Below, piece after piece: positions 18,358 through 26,328 of a stretch of 64,000 bases of DNA. Position numbers and translations under genes: made by a program. A model generated the notes under the pieces. That model was not told where the DNA came from. It worked only from the letters and a program-made list of their open reading frames with translations, and ran no database searches. Source of the stretch: Labilibaculum antarcticum (GTDB lineage Bacteria > Bacteroidota > Bacteroidia > Bacteroidales > Marinifilaceae); assembly GCF_002356295.1 (NCBI RefSeq), contig NZ_AP018042.1:4868361-4932360 (forward strand), read 5' to 3'. The number at the start of each line of letters is the position of its first letter. Position 1 is the first letter of the stretch.

Positions 18358-18369
18358 AAGGATAGACAG

Positions 18370-19332
18370 ATGAAAAATAAATTGATTCTATGGCTTTCGG
18401 TAATTTTACTTCTTGTTGTTGTGGCTTTCATGGCAAAAGATCTTTTTGTGACTACGGATAGGCCACAGGAAAATATTTATGAATATGATTTGAAAGAATT
18501 GCGTAAAGTCGACTCTTCAAAAATTAGTCATAAAGAGGTAAAACAAATAAAAATTCAGGCTAATGAGCTTCATGGGATCGCAATTGATGATAAAGATCAA
18601 ATTTATGTGAGTACCGATGAAAATATATTGGTTTTAGATTCGGAAGGAAAACAAATCAATTCATTAAAAGTGAGAGGAGAGGCTCGTTGCTTGACAGTTG
18701 CTGAAAATGGAAACATTTTGGTTGGTTTGGGCAATCGTGTCGATATCAGAAAACCGGATGGTAGTCTGCGAAACAGCTTTGTAGTCGCAGGTGAAAAGGC
18801 ATTTATTACTTCACTTGCCATTGATGGAGACAATGTTTACGTAGCTGATGCAGGACAGAAGATTGTGCATCATTATAATATTGATGGTGAGAAAATAAAC
18901 GAAATAGGTGGGAAAAACCCCGAGGCTGGAATAAAAGGCTTTGTGATTCCAAGTCCGTATTTTGACTTGATGATTGGCCGACAAGCTGAGCTTTGGGTTG
19001 TAAATCCGGGCAGACATGCTTTTGAGGCCTACAATTCCCGAGGTGAGCAAATTTCCTCATGGGAACGAACTTCTATGAGTTTGGACGGTTTTAGCGGTTG
19101 TTGCAATCCTGCTAATATAGCAATGCTATCTGATGGCTCATTTGTAACGGCAGAGAAAGGGCTGGAAAGAGTGAAAATTCATTTGCCTTCCGGTGATTTT
19201 AAATCAGTTGTTGCGGCTCCTGAATTATTTGAAGAAGGAACAGTAGGTATTGATTTAGCAGTTGATTCTCAGGATCGAATTTTGGTTTTAGATCCTGTAC
19301 AAAAAATGATACGAATATTTGAAGCAAAATAA
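18370..19332 (+). CDS. membrane-anchored NHL-like beta-propeller protein with GCCNP motif
   Basis: The 320-residue product has one N-terminal membrane helix (LILWLSVILLLVVVAFMA) and a six-bladed NHL/SMP30-like propeller: LHGIAIDDKDQIYVSTD, ARCLTVAENGNILVGLG, ITSLAIDGDNVYVAD. A striking insert, FSGCCNPANIAMLSDGSFVT, carries an adjacent Cys pair that could bind metal or haem or form a vicinal disulphide. It sits between the anchored PQQ-like propeller and the Tat-exported Fe-S genes with gaps of 12 and 3 bp, so translational coupling is likely. I infer a docking role for the periplasmic electron relay. Confidence 0.8.
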   Translation: MKNKLILWLSVILLLVVVAFMAKDLFVTTDRPQENIYEYDLKELRKVDSSKISHKEVKQIKIQANELHGIAIDDKDQIYVSTDENILVLDSEGKQINSLKVRGEARCLTVAENGNILVGLGNRVDIRKPDGSLRNSFVVAGEKAFITSLAIDGDNVYVADAGQKIVHHYNIDGEKINEIGGKNPEAGIKGFVIPSPYFDLMIGRQAELWVVNPGRHAFEAYNSRGEQISSWERTSMSLDGFSGCCNPANIAMLSDGSFVTAEKGLERVKIHLPSGDFKSVVAAPELFEEGTVGIDLAVDSQDRILVLDPVQKMIRIFEAK

Positions 19333-19335
19333 ACG

Positions 19336-19542
19336 ATGATCAATAGAAGAGAATTTTTAAGAAATGGATTTAGAGGTTTGCTTTTAGGAGGTCTAGCCGT
19401 GATGAGCGGAACTCTGATTCTTCGAAATTACGGAGGTGAAGAAGCTTCATGCGATTTTGATTTTCTATGTCAGGGATGCGATAAACTTAAGGCTTGCCGA
19501 CTTCCGGAAGGCGAAAAGTTCAGAACGAAGGTTTCAAAATAA
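19336..19542 (+). CDS. small Tat-signal, four-Cys membrane-anchored protein
   Basis: This 68-residue protein begins MINRREFLRNGFRGLLLGG, a twin-arginine signal (NRREFLR) followed by a hydrophobic segment that may stay as an anchor. The mature part has four cysteines in CDFDFLCQGCDKLKAC, spaced 5-2-5, suited to one Fe-S or zinc site. Tat export implies that a folded, metal-loaded protein crosses the membrane. It starts 3 bp after the NHL propeller gene and 12 bp before the Tat ferredoxin gene. I infer a small electron carrier or assembly subunit. No named family is recognised. Confidence 0.75.
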   Translation: MINRREFLRNGFRGLLLGGLAVMSGTLILRNYGGEEASCDFDFLCQGCDKLKACRLPEGEKFRTKVSK

Positions 19543-19554
19543 TTTGATTGAATA

Positions 19555-20124
19555 ATGAAGGAAAATAAGAAGAATCGAAGAGACTTTCTCAATACATGCT
19601 TTCGTTTTGCGGCGGGAGCTGGTATTGTGGGTATTGCAGGAGTTTTGGCAGTAAAAAGCCAAAAGGGAGATTTTCTTTGGCAATTGGATCCTACAAAATG
19701 CACGCAGTGTGGGCGTTGTGCTACGAGTTGTGTGGTAACACCTTCGGCAGTAAAATGCATTCATGTTTACGATATGTGTGGCTATTGCGATTTATGCGGA
19801 GGCTATTTCCGCCCAAACGTGAAGAAATTATCTACAGGAGCCGAAAACCAGCTTTGTCCAACCGGTGCAATCAAACGTTCTTATGTGGAGGATCCGTTTT
19901 TTAAATATGAGATTATCGATGAACTGTGTATTGGTTGTGGAAAATGTGTAAAAGGCTGTGGTGCATTCGGAAATGGTTCTTTGCAACTTCAGGTTAGCCA
20001 TGATCTTTGCGTGAATTGCAATCATTGTGCAATTGCAAGAGATTGTCCTTCCGATGCATTTTCAAGAGTACCCATCGAGCAGGCTTATAAGTTTGCCGGT
20101 TTTAAATCAAATAAAAAAATATAA
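19555..20124 (+). CDS. Tat-exported multi-cluster ferredoxin (NapG/HcfB-like)
   Basis: The 189-residue protein has a twin-arginine signal (NRRDFLNTCFRFAAGAG) and a Cys-rich core with about four [4Fe-4S] motifs: CTQCGRCATSCVV, CGYCDLCGG, CIGCGKCVKGCG and CVNCNHCAIARDC. NapG-type ferredoxins pass electrons on the periplasmic face in partnership with NapH-type quinol oxidases. Here the NapH/NosR-like gene follows 9 bp later. I infer the periplasmic wire between that membrane protein and the propeller-associated acceptors. Confidence 0.85.
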   Translation: MKENKKNRRDFLNTCFRFAAGAGIVGIAGVLAVKSQKGDFLWQLDPTKCTQCGRCATSCVVTPSAVKCIHVYDMCGYCDLCGGYFRPNVKKLSTGAENQLCPTGAIKRSYVEDPFFKYEIIDELCIGCGKCVKGCGAFGNGSLQLQVSHDLCVNCNHCAIARDCPSDAFSRVPIEQAYKFAGFKSNKKI

Positions 20125-20133
20125 TCGATCACA

Positions 20134-21399
20134 ATGAAGAAAAGCTTAGTCTTTATCTCTTTACTGATAGTTTTTGTGGGAACGCAATTTGCGGCCTTTT
20201 CACAACAGCAACGTTTCCCAAAACCCGAATTCGAATCGGGCTATACACAGCCGGTTACATCAATGCCGGTACCAAGTAGTGGAATGTTCGCTTTATTGGA
20301 TGTATTGGTATTAATTGCAGCTCTAAGCCTGATAACGTGGTTTATCTTAAAGAAAAGATCAAGAACCGGAGTCGTTGCAGTATCCATTTTTTCCATTTTA
20401 TATTTTGGTTTTTTCAGGGAAGGATGTGTCTGTTCTGTTGGTTCCGTTCAGAATGTTGTATTGGCCTTATTCAATCCGGGCTATCACATTCCTTTATCTG
20501 CTTTGGCATTTTTTGTGATTCCTTTAGCTTATACACTGTTTTTTGGTAGAACATTCTGTGCAGGAGTTTGTCCACTTGGAGCAGTGCAGGATGTTTTCCT
20601 AATGCGTCCGGTGACTCTAAAGAAGTGGTTGCAAAAAGCATTGGGCTTAATTCCATACATCTATTTGGGATTATCTATTTTATATGCAGCAACCGCAACC
20701 GATTTTATCATTTGTCGATACGATCCTTTCGTGGGGATTTTTAGATTCAATGCAACATTCTTCATGTTTGCGATTGGAGCGGCTTTTTTACTAATCAGCA
20801 TTTTTATAGCAAGACCTTATTGTCGGTTCTTTTGTCCGTATGGAGTTATTTTGAATTTGGTAAGCCGGGTTTCGAAAAATCATTTGACAATCACACCTTC
20901 GAATTGCATTCAGTGCAAACTTTGTGAGAGCTCTTGTCCTTTGGATGCTATTAACAAACCTGTTGAGGTGAAACAAATGGAAGACAAGAGATCTGCTACG
21001 CGAAGATTTATTTTGCTGAGTTTAATTATACCTGCATTAATGGTTGTTGGCGGATGGACTGGTGCAAATTTTCATGAAAACCTTGCAAAGGTAAACTCCA
21101 AAGTTCGTTTGGCAGATGAAATGCTTCATTTCGATTCTAAAACCATGAACGAGAGTTTGGAAATTGTAGGATTCAGAACTTCTGGGAAACCAGTAAAACA
21201 ATTGTATCTGGAAGCATCAGAGATTGTTAAGCAGTTTTATTATGGCGGTTGGATTCTTGGTGCTTTTATTGGTTTGATTATCGGTTTGGCTTTATCCGGA
21301 TTATCAACATACCGATATCGTGAAGATTATACGCCAGACAAAGGGAATTGTGTGAGTTGTGCACGTTGTTTAAAATATTGTCCTGTGGAAAAGGATTAA
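20134..21399 (+). CDS. NapH/NosR-like integral membrane [4Fe-4S] protein
   Basis: The 421-residue protein has about six membrane helices. It carries the paired motifs FREGCVCSVGSVQN, FCAGVCPLGAVQD and YCRFFCPYGVI that define the NapH/NosR/CcoG group, then a ferredoxin-type cluster CIQCKLCESSCPLDA. After a further helix it ends with CVSCARCLKYCP at the extreme C-terminus. The N-terminus may be a cleaved signal (ending FAAFS). NosR's FMN-binding domain is absent. Family knowledge suggests quinol or cytoplasmic Fe-S electrons are moved across the membrane to the Tat ferredoxin upstream. Confidence 0.85.
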   Translation: MKKSLVFISLLIVFVGTQFAAFSQQQRFPKPEFESGYTQPVTSMPVPSSGMFALLDVLVLIAALSLITWFILKKRSRTGVVAVSIFSILYFGFFREGCVCSVGSVQNVVLALFNPGYHIPLSALAFFVIPLAYTLFFGRTFCAGVCPLGAVQDVFLMRPVTLKKWLQKALGLIPYIYLGLSILYAATATDFIICRYDPFVGIFRFNATFFMFAIGAAFLLISIFIARPYCRFFCPYGVILNLVSRVSKNHLTITPSNCIQCKLCESSCPLDAINKPVEVKQMEDKRSATRRFILLSLIIPALMVVGGWTGANFHENLAKVNSKVRLADEMLHFDSKTMNESLEIVGFRTSGKPVKQLYLEASEIVKQFYYGGWILGAFIGLIIGLALSGLSTYRYREDYTPDKGNCVSCARCLKYCPVEKD

Positions 21400-22047
21400 C
21401 CACAAAAAAAGGAAGGTTTAACCACGAAGGAAAATAAAGGATAGCACGAAGTAGCACAAAGTAAAAAGAAGAATTTAAAGATTGAATAACACAAAGTATG
21501 AATAGAAAGTTATAAAATACTTTGTGCCCTTAGTGAAGTACTTGGAGCTTCCTTTGTGGTAAAAAAAAAGAGGATTAAGCACAAAGGAAAATGGATATAG
21601 AAGAAGTTTTTAAAAAGGTATTGGATTGTTGTTTTCGAGTTCATACAGAACTTGGTCCGGGTTTATTAGAATCTGCTTACGAAGCTTGTTTGATGTATGA
21701 ATTGCAACAGGAAGGGCTTAAGGTTAGGAAACAGGTTGCTGTACCTCTTTTTTATAAAGATGTGGAACTTGATGTTGGCTATAGAATTGATTTACTAGTA
21801 AATAATGAAGTAATAATAGAATTAAAATCCGTTGATTCAATTGCAGATATTCATTTAGCTCAGATTTTAACCTATATGAAGTTAGCAGAGTGCAAATTGG
21901 GTTTACTTGTAAATTTTAATGTGAAGCATTTGGAAAACGGAATTAAGAGAGTGATATTATAATTTTAATAATCGTACTTGGATTTGCGATTAACAATATC
22001 CTTTGTGGGACTTTGTGGCGTACTTCGGGTATCCTTTGTGGTAAAGC
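21400..22047. mobile_element. GxxExxY cassette inserted in the operon
   Basis: A GxxExxY gene is bracketed by short degenerate repeats of the CACAAAG/CTTTGTGGT type: accacaaaaaaagg, cctttgtggtaaaa, atcctttgtgggactttgtgg and atcctttgtggtaaag. These repeats occur at many sites in Bacteroidota genomes and again near the right end of this window (63600-63840). The cassette separates the Fe-S membrane gene from the next propeller gene without breaking either. Mobility is inferred; no transposase is present. Confidence 0.5.
21591..21962 (+). CDS. GxxExxY family protein
   Basis: The 123-residue protein has the family signature GLLESAYE (GxxExxY) near residue 24. It also has a PD-(D/E)xK-like core: YRIDLLVNNEVIIELKSVD, with D, E and K suitably spaced. 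Homologues are scattered in environmental genomes, usually as single genes between short repeats. A nuclease fold is established for the family by profile, but the role is unknown. It is out of context in this redox operon. Confidence 0.85.
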   Translation: MDIEEVFKKVLDCCFRVHTELGPGLLESAYEACLMYELQQEGLKVRKQVAVPLFYKDVELDVGYRIDLLVNNEVIIELKSVDSIADIHLAQILTYMKLAECKLGLLVNFNVKHLENGIKRVIL

Positions 22048-22049
22048 AT

Positions 22050-23930
22050 ATGACTAACAAATTTAAACTAAATCGCACCAACCTATCCCTGTGGAAAGGC
22101 ATTGCAATGGTGGCGGGAACATTTTCCTTCATAATTTGCATGTTGGTTTTGGTGAATTACATTCAGATTAATAGAATTGATCCGGTAAATACCGAAGTGA
22201 TTAACAGTTTGGTTGATCGCTTGAATGATAATCCGAACGATGCTCAGTTAAGAGAGCAAATACGCGAGATGGATTTATTGGTTCGTAAAGCCTATTTTAC
22301 AAATCAATGGCAAGTGAAAGCCGGCGGATATTTATTCTTGTTTGGCATTATAATTACGACGATTGCCTTGCAGTTATTTTATGCGGGCAAGCAACAGTTA
22401 CCGCAGATTTCTGAAGAGAAAGAGGAGAATATCATTCTATTTCGCGAAAAAGCAAGGAAATGGATTGTGATTGGTGGTTTTGGAATGGTAGGAATCACTT
22501 TGATATTTGCATTTCTGACGCATAAGGAGTTGGGGAATCAATTCACTGTGGCGGCTGCAACTGCGAACACGAAGCAAGCTGAAACAAATCAAACAGATGT
22601 TACTGTTGTTGAGGTTGTCGCAAATGAAGAAATAGTAGAGCCAGTTGTTGAAGAAAAAGCTGCTGAAGAAGTAGAGGAGGAAGCTGCAAAAGAGGAAATT
22701 GTTGTTCCTGTTGCTAAGAAGGAAGAAGTAGTGGTTGAAAAAGCGAAAACCAATTCATATAAAGGAACATATCCAACGAAAGAGATGATGGCAAATTTTC
22801 CATCTTTCCGCGGACCGGGAGGAAATGCGATTGCTTACCAAAAGAACATCCCAAATGAATGGGATGGAGCAAGTGGCAAAAATATCCTGTGGAAACAGCC
22901 TGTTCCTATTCATGCCTATAATTCTCCGGTAATTTGGGGAAATAAATTATTCCTTTCCGGAGCCACTGCTACAAGTCGGGAAGTTTATTGCTACGATAGA
23001 AACAACGGTAAATTACTTTGGACAGCTAAAGCAGAACAGATTACTGGATCACCTGCAAATCCGCCGGAGGTAACTCCAGATACTGGTCATGCCGCGTCAA
23101 CGGTTACGACTGATGGGAATTCAGTTTTTGCCATATTCTCAAATGGTGATCTGATCGCAGTAGATATGAGTGGAAAAAAGCAGTGGGCTAAGAATTTAGG
23201 TGTCCCTGATAATCATTACGGACATTCATCATCTTTGATTGTTTTTGAAGACAAGTTGATTGTTCAGTATGATCAGAAAACAAACTCGAAAGTAATGGCT
23301 TTGTCAACATCAAGCGGAGAAGAAGTCTGGAGTACTGCGCGCAAAGTAAGAGTTTCCTGGGCATCGCCGGTGATTGTTCAAAACGGAGATCAGGTTGAAG
23401 TATTATTAGCAGCTGATCCTTGCATTGCATCCTATGATGTACAAACAGGAAAGGAATTGTGGAAAATAGACTGCATTACCGGTGAGGTTGGTCCTTCGGT
23501 AGCTTATGCAAACGGAATCGTATTTGCGCTAAACGAATACGCCAGTTTGGTAGCAATAAAACCGGGAGCTAAACCTGAAATTTTATGGGAAGCTTACGAT
23601 TACCTTTCCGATGTTCCGAGTCCAATTGCTTACAATGATTTGTTGTTTGTGATAACCAGTTATGGTGCTGTTGCCTGTTACAATGCAAAAGCTGGTGAAA
23701 TACTTTGGGAAAAGGAATTTGACGCAGGATTTTATGCATCTCCAATATTGGTTGATGGTAAAATATATTTAATGGACAGGGTAGGTGTGATGCATATTTT
23801 TAAAGCAGAGAAGGAATATGTGGAAGTTGCAACATCAGCTTTGGGAGAGAAATCGGATGCATCGCCTGCCTTTGCAGATGGTAGAGTGTATATTCGGGGT
23901 GAGAAAAATCTTTATTGCATAGGGAAATAG
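22050..23930 (+). CDS. three-helix membrane protein with C-terminal PQQ-like beta-propeller
   Basis: I start at the ATG at 22050 (MTNKFKLNRTNLSLWKG); upstream codons lie in the repeat cassette. The 626-residue chain has three membrane helices (about 17-38, 90-110, 130-148). A low-complexity Glu/Val/Ala linker (about 170-230) follows. The propeller opens FPSFRGPGGNAIAY and has blades such as NNGKLLW, QTGKELW and KAGEILW. This topology resembles a membrane platform presenting a propeller on a flexible arm. It ends 2 bp before the NADH-oxidising fusion gene, so the membrane platform and the cytoplasmic dehydrogenase are translationally linked. Confidence 0.83.
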   Translation: MTNKFKLNRTNLSLWKGIAMVAGTFSFIICMLVLVNYIQINRIDPVNTEVINSLVDRLNDNPNDAQLREQIREMDLLVRKAYFTNQWQVKAGGYLFLFGIIITTIALQLFYAGKQQLPQISEEKEENIILFREKARKWIVIGGFGMVGITLIFAFLTHKELGNQFTVAAATANTKQAETNQTDVTVVEVVANEEIVEPVVEEKAAEEVEEEAAKEEIVVPVAKKEEVVVEKAKTNSYKGTYPTKEMMANFPSFRGPGGNAIAYQKNIPNEWDGASGKNILWKQPVPIHAYNSPVIWGNKLFLSGATATSREVYCYDRNNGKLLWTAKAEQITGSPANPPEVTPDTGHAASTVTTDGNSVFAIFSNGDLIAVDMSGKKQWAKNLGVPDNHYGHSSSLIVFEDKLIVQYDQKTNSKVMALSTSSGEEVWSTARKVRVSWASPVIVQNGDQVEVLLAADPCIASYDVQTGKELWKIDCITGEVGPSVAYANGIVFALNEYASLVAIKPGAKPEILWEAYDYLSDVPSPIAYNDLLFVITSYGAVACYNAKAGEILWEKEFDAGFYASPILVDGKIYLMDRVGVMHIFKAEKEYVEVATSALGEKSDASPAFADGRVYIRGEKNLYCIGK

Positions 23931-23932
23931 AT

Positions 23933-26275
23933 ATGGAGAAGATGATCGATTTTGTAGATGATGTTGTTGGAAGAATTGGAAAAGAGCCTGATAAGGTAAT
24001 TCCAATTTTGCAGGCAATTCAAGGGAAATACAACTATTTGCCCGAACCCGCACTGAAAAGGGTTTGTGAAACTACAACTATAACTGAGTCTCAAATAACT
24101 GGAATTTCAACTTTTTACTCGCAGTTTCGTCATCAGCCGGTGGGAAAACATATTATTCGGGTTTGTGTTGGAACTGCTTGTCATGTTAAAGGGGCAAAGC
24201 AGGTATACGATGGTTTTCGACGGGAATTGGGTTTGGAAAAAGGCGTAGATACAGATACTGAGAAGCTTTTTACGGTAGAGGAAGTTGCCTGTTTGGGCTG
24301 TTGCACGCTGGCACCGGTGGTTCAGATTGATGCGGTTACCTACGGTCATGTTGAAACGGGTAAAGTAGCTGAAATTATAGAGGATTTTAAAAATCTGGCA
24401 CCAAGCGAAGAAAAAATTGTGAGAGAAGTGACTGAAGAAGGAATCTCTCAGGGTGAAATTAGAATTGGATTGGGATCATGTTGCATTGCGAGTGGTAGTT
24501 CCGGAGTGAAAGAGGAACTGGAAAAGACATTGGCCGAGAACAAGATTAAAGTAGATGTGAAACAGGTTGGTTGTGTGGGCGTTTGCAATCAGGTTCCTAT
24601 GATGGAAATCCATAAAAAAGGGGAAGAGGCAGCTTACTATACGAAAATAAATGCAAATGACGTTGGCGATATAATTGAGAAACACTTTCAGTCTAAGAGT
24701 TGGATGAGTCGTTTCAAAAATCGCTTTTACAATTACGCTGAGAACCTTACTTTTTCAGATATCCCTAAGAGTTCGAACCGATACAATGCGAATGAAGAAC
24801 ATTCACCAATTTCGGAGTTCTTGAAAGGGCAGGTAAACATTGCAACAGAATACCGGGGAGAGATAAAACCTTCCGATTTTGAAGAATACCTTAGCAAACA
24901 TGGTTTCGAAGCCTTTAAAAAATGTTTGAATGAGCTTTCTGCGGATGAGATTATTTCGGAAATTGAAAAAAGCGGGCTGAAAGGTCGCGGAGGAGCAGGT
25001 TTTCCTTCGGCTATCAAATGGAAAATGGTTCAGAATGCAAAGTCTGATCAAAAATACATTATCTGTAATGGTGATGAGGGAGATCCGGGCGCATTTATGG
25101 ATCGAATGTTACTGGAATCTTATCCGTTCAGAATTATTGAAGGAATATTAATTGGTGCTTATGCCGTGGGAGCAACTGAAGGCAGACTTTACATACGGGC
25201 AGAATATCCGCTTGCAGTAAAGCGGATTAAGGAAGGTTTGGAAATCTGCAAAAGCAAAGGATTGCTTGGTAAAAATATTTTAGGTTCTGATTTTTCTTTT
25301 GATTTAAAAGTATTTGAAGGTGCTGGAGCTTTTGTGTGCGGCGAAGAGACTGCATTAATCGCATCCATTGAAGGCAAACGTGGAATTCCGCAGTTGCGGC
25401 CACCCTATCCGGCAGAAAAAGGATTGTGGGATAAACCCACCTTAATCAACAATACAGAAACATTCTCTTTGGTTCCCTACATTATTCGAAATGGTGCGGA
25501 AGCATTCAGTAAAATTGGAACTGAGAAAAGCAAGGGAACAAAAGTTTTTGCTTTGGCAGGGAAGATTAAGCGTGGTGGATTAATTGAGGTGCCAATGGGA
25601 ATAAGCATCAAGCAAATTGTTGAAGAAATTGGTGGTGGAATTGCTGATGGGAAGCAATTTAAAGCTGTTCAAATTGGCGGTCCTTCAGGAGGATGCATTC
25701 CTGCTTCCATGTCCGATACAACAATCGACTTTGATTCTTTGAAAGAAGTGGGAGCCATGATGGGATCGGGAGGATTGATCGTTTTGGATGAATCGGATTG
25801 TATGGTTGATATCGCTCACTATTTCTTGTCATTTACGCAGGAAGAATCTTGCGGACGATGCACATTTTGTAGAATTGGAACGCAACGCATGTTGGAAATC
25901 CTTGAGAAAATCAAGATAGGAAAAGGAAAATTAAGTGATCTTGATTTATTGGAACAACTGGCTCTTAATACGCAGAAAGGAAGTATGTGTGCTTTGGGTG
26001 GAACTGCTCCAAATCCAGTACTCTCAACATTAAAGTATTTCCGACATGAATATGAAGCGCATATTAATGGCAAATGTCCATCTGGCAAATGCGAGGAGTT
26101 GATTCGCTACGAAATAAACGACAATTGCACGGGTTGTACCAAATGTGCTCAACGTTGTCCGGTAGATGCTATTAAAGCTAAACCTTACGAATTACACGAA
26201 GTGGACAATGAATTGTGCATTAAATGCGATATCTGTAAACAAATTTGTCCGGTAGATGCCGTTGAAATAAAATAA
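23933..26275 (+). CDS. NuoE-NuoF-ferredoxin fusion, NADH-oxidising subunit (HydB-like)
   Basis: The 780-residue protein (ATG at 23933) joins three modules. First is a NuoE thioredoxin-like domain with C78, C83, C120 and C124 for [2Fe-2S]. Second is a thioredoxin-like region with C183/C184, C214 and C218. Third is NuoF with the NADH/FMN loop GRGGAGFPSAIKWKM at 351-365 and the [4Fe-4S] ligands C640, C643, C646 and C686. The tail has two ferredoxin clusters (C732-C742, C762-C772). Such fusions oxidise NADH in electron-bifurcating hydrogenases, formate dehydrogenases and related complexes. No hydrogenase or formate dehydrogenase subunit is in the window, so the partner flavoprotein downstream is the likely electron acceptor. 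Confidence 0.9.
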   Translation: MEKMIDFVDDVVGRIGKEPDKVIPILQAIQGKYNYLPEPALKRVCETTTITESQITGISTFYSQFRHQPVGKHIIRVCVGTACHVKGAKQVYDGFRRELGLEKGVDTDTEKLFTVEEVACLGCCTLAPVVQIDAVTYGHVETGKVAEIIEDFKNLAPSEEKIVREVTEEGISQGEIRIGLGSCCIASGSSGVKEELEKTLAENKIKVDVKQVGCVGVCNQVPMMEIHKKGEEAAYYTKINANDVGDIIEKHFQSKSWMSRFKNRFYNYAENLTFSDIPKSSNRYNANEEHSPISEFLKGQVNIATEYRGEIKPSDFEEYLSKHGFEAFKKCLNELSADEIISEIEKSGLKGRGGAGFPSAIKWKMVQNAKSDQKYIICNGDEGDPGAFMDRMLLESYPFRIIEGILIGAYAVGATEGRLYIRAEYPLAVKRIKEGLEICKSKGLLGKNILGSDFSFDLKVFEGAGAFVCGEETALIASIEGKRGIPQLRPPYPAEKGLWDKPTLINNTETFSLVPYIIRNGAEAFSKIGTEKSKGTKVFALAGKIKRGGLIEVPMGISIKQIVEEIGGGIADGKQFKAVQIGGPSGGCIPASMSDTTIDFDSLKEVGAMMGSGGLIVLDESDCMVDIAHYFLSFTQEESCGRCTFCRIGTQRMLEILEKIKIGKGKLSDLDLLEQLALNTQKGSMCALGGTAPNPVLSTLKYFRHEYEAHINGKCPSGKCEELIRYEINDNCTGCTKCAQRCPVDAIKAKPYELHEVDNELCIKCDICKQICPVDAVEIK

Positions 26276-26280
26276 TTAAA

Positions 26281-26313
26281 AGACCTGACAGGTTTTTAAA
26301 ACCTGTCAGGTCT
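26281..26313. repeat. 33-bp palindrome AGACCTGACAGG...CCTGTCAGGTCT
   Basis: Perfect 12-nt arms flank a TTTTTAAAA centre. It sits between the NuoEF fusion gene and its partner, so it may act as a weak terminator, an mRNA-end hairpin or a REP-type element. Identical arms occur at 30429, 36821 and 44510. Confidence 0.85.
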
Positions 26314-26328
26314 ATAGATAATATAAAG

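Noticed and set aside
19596-19904. Alternative 102-codon frame rich in Cys over the Tat ferredoxin gene
   Set aside because: It overlaps the ferredoxin gene in another frame. The ferredoxin frame has the Tat signal and ordered CxxC motifs.
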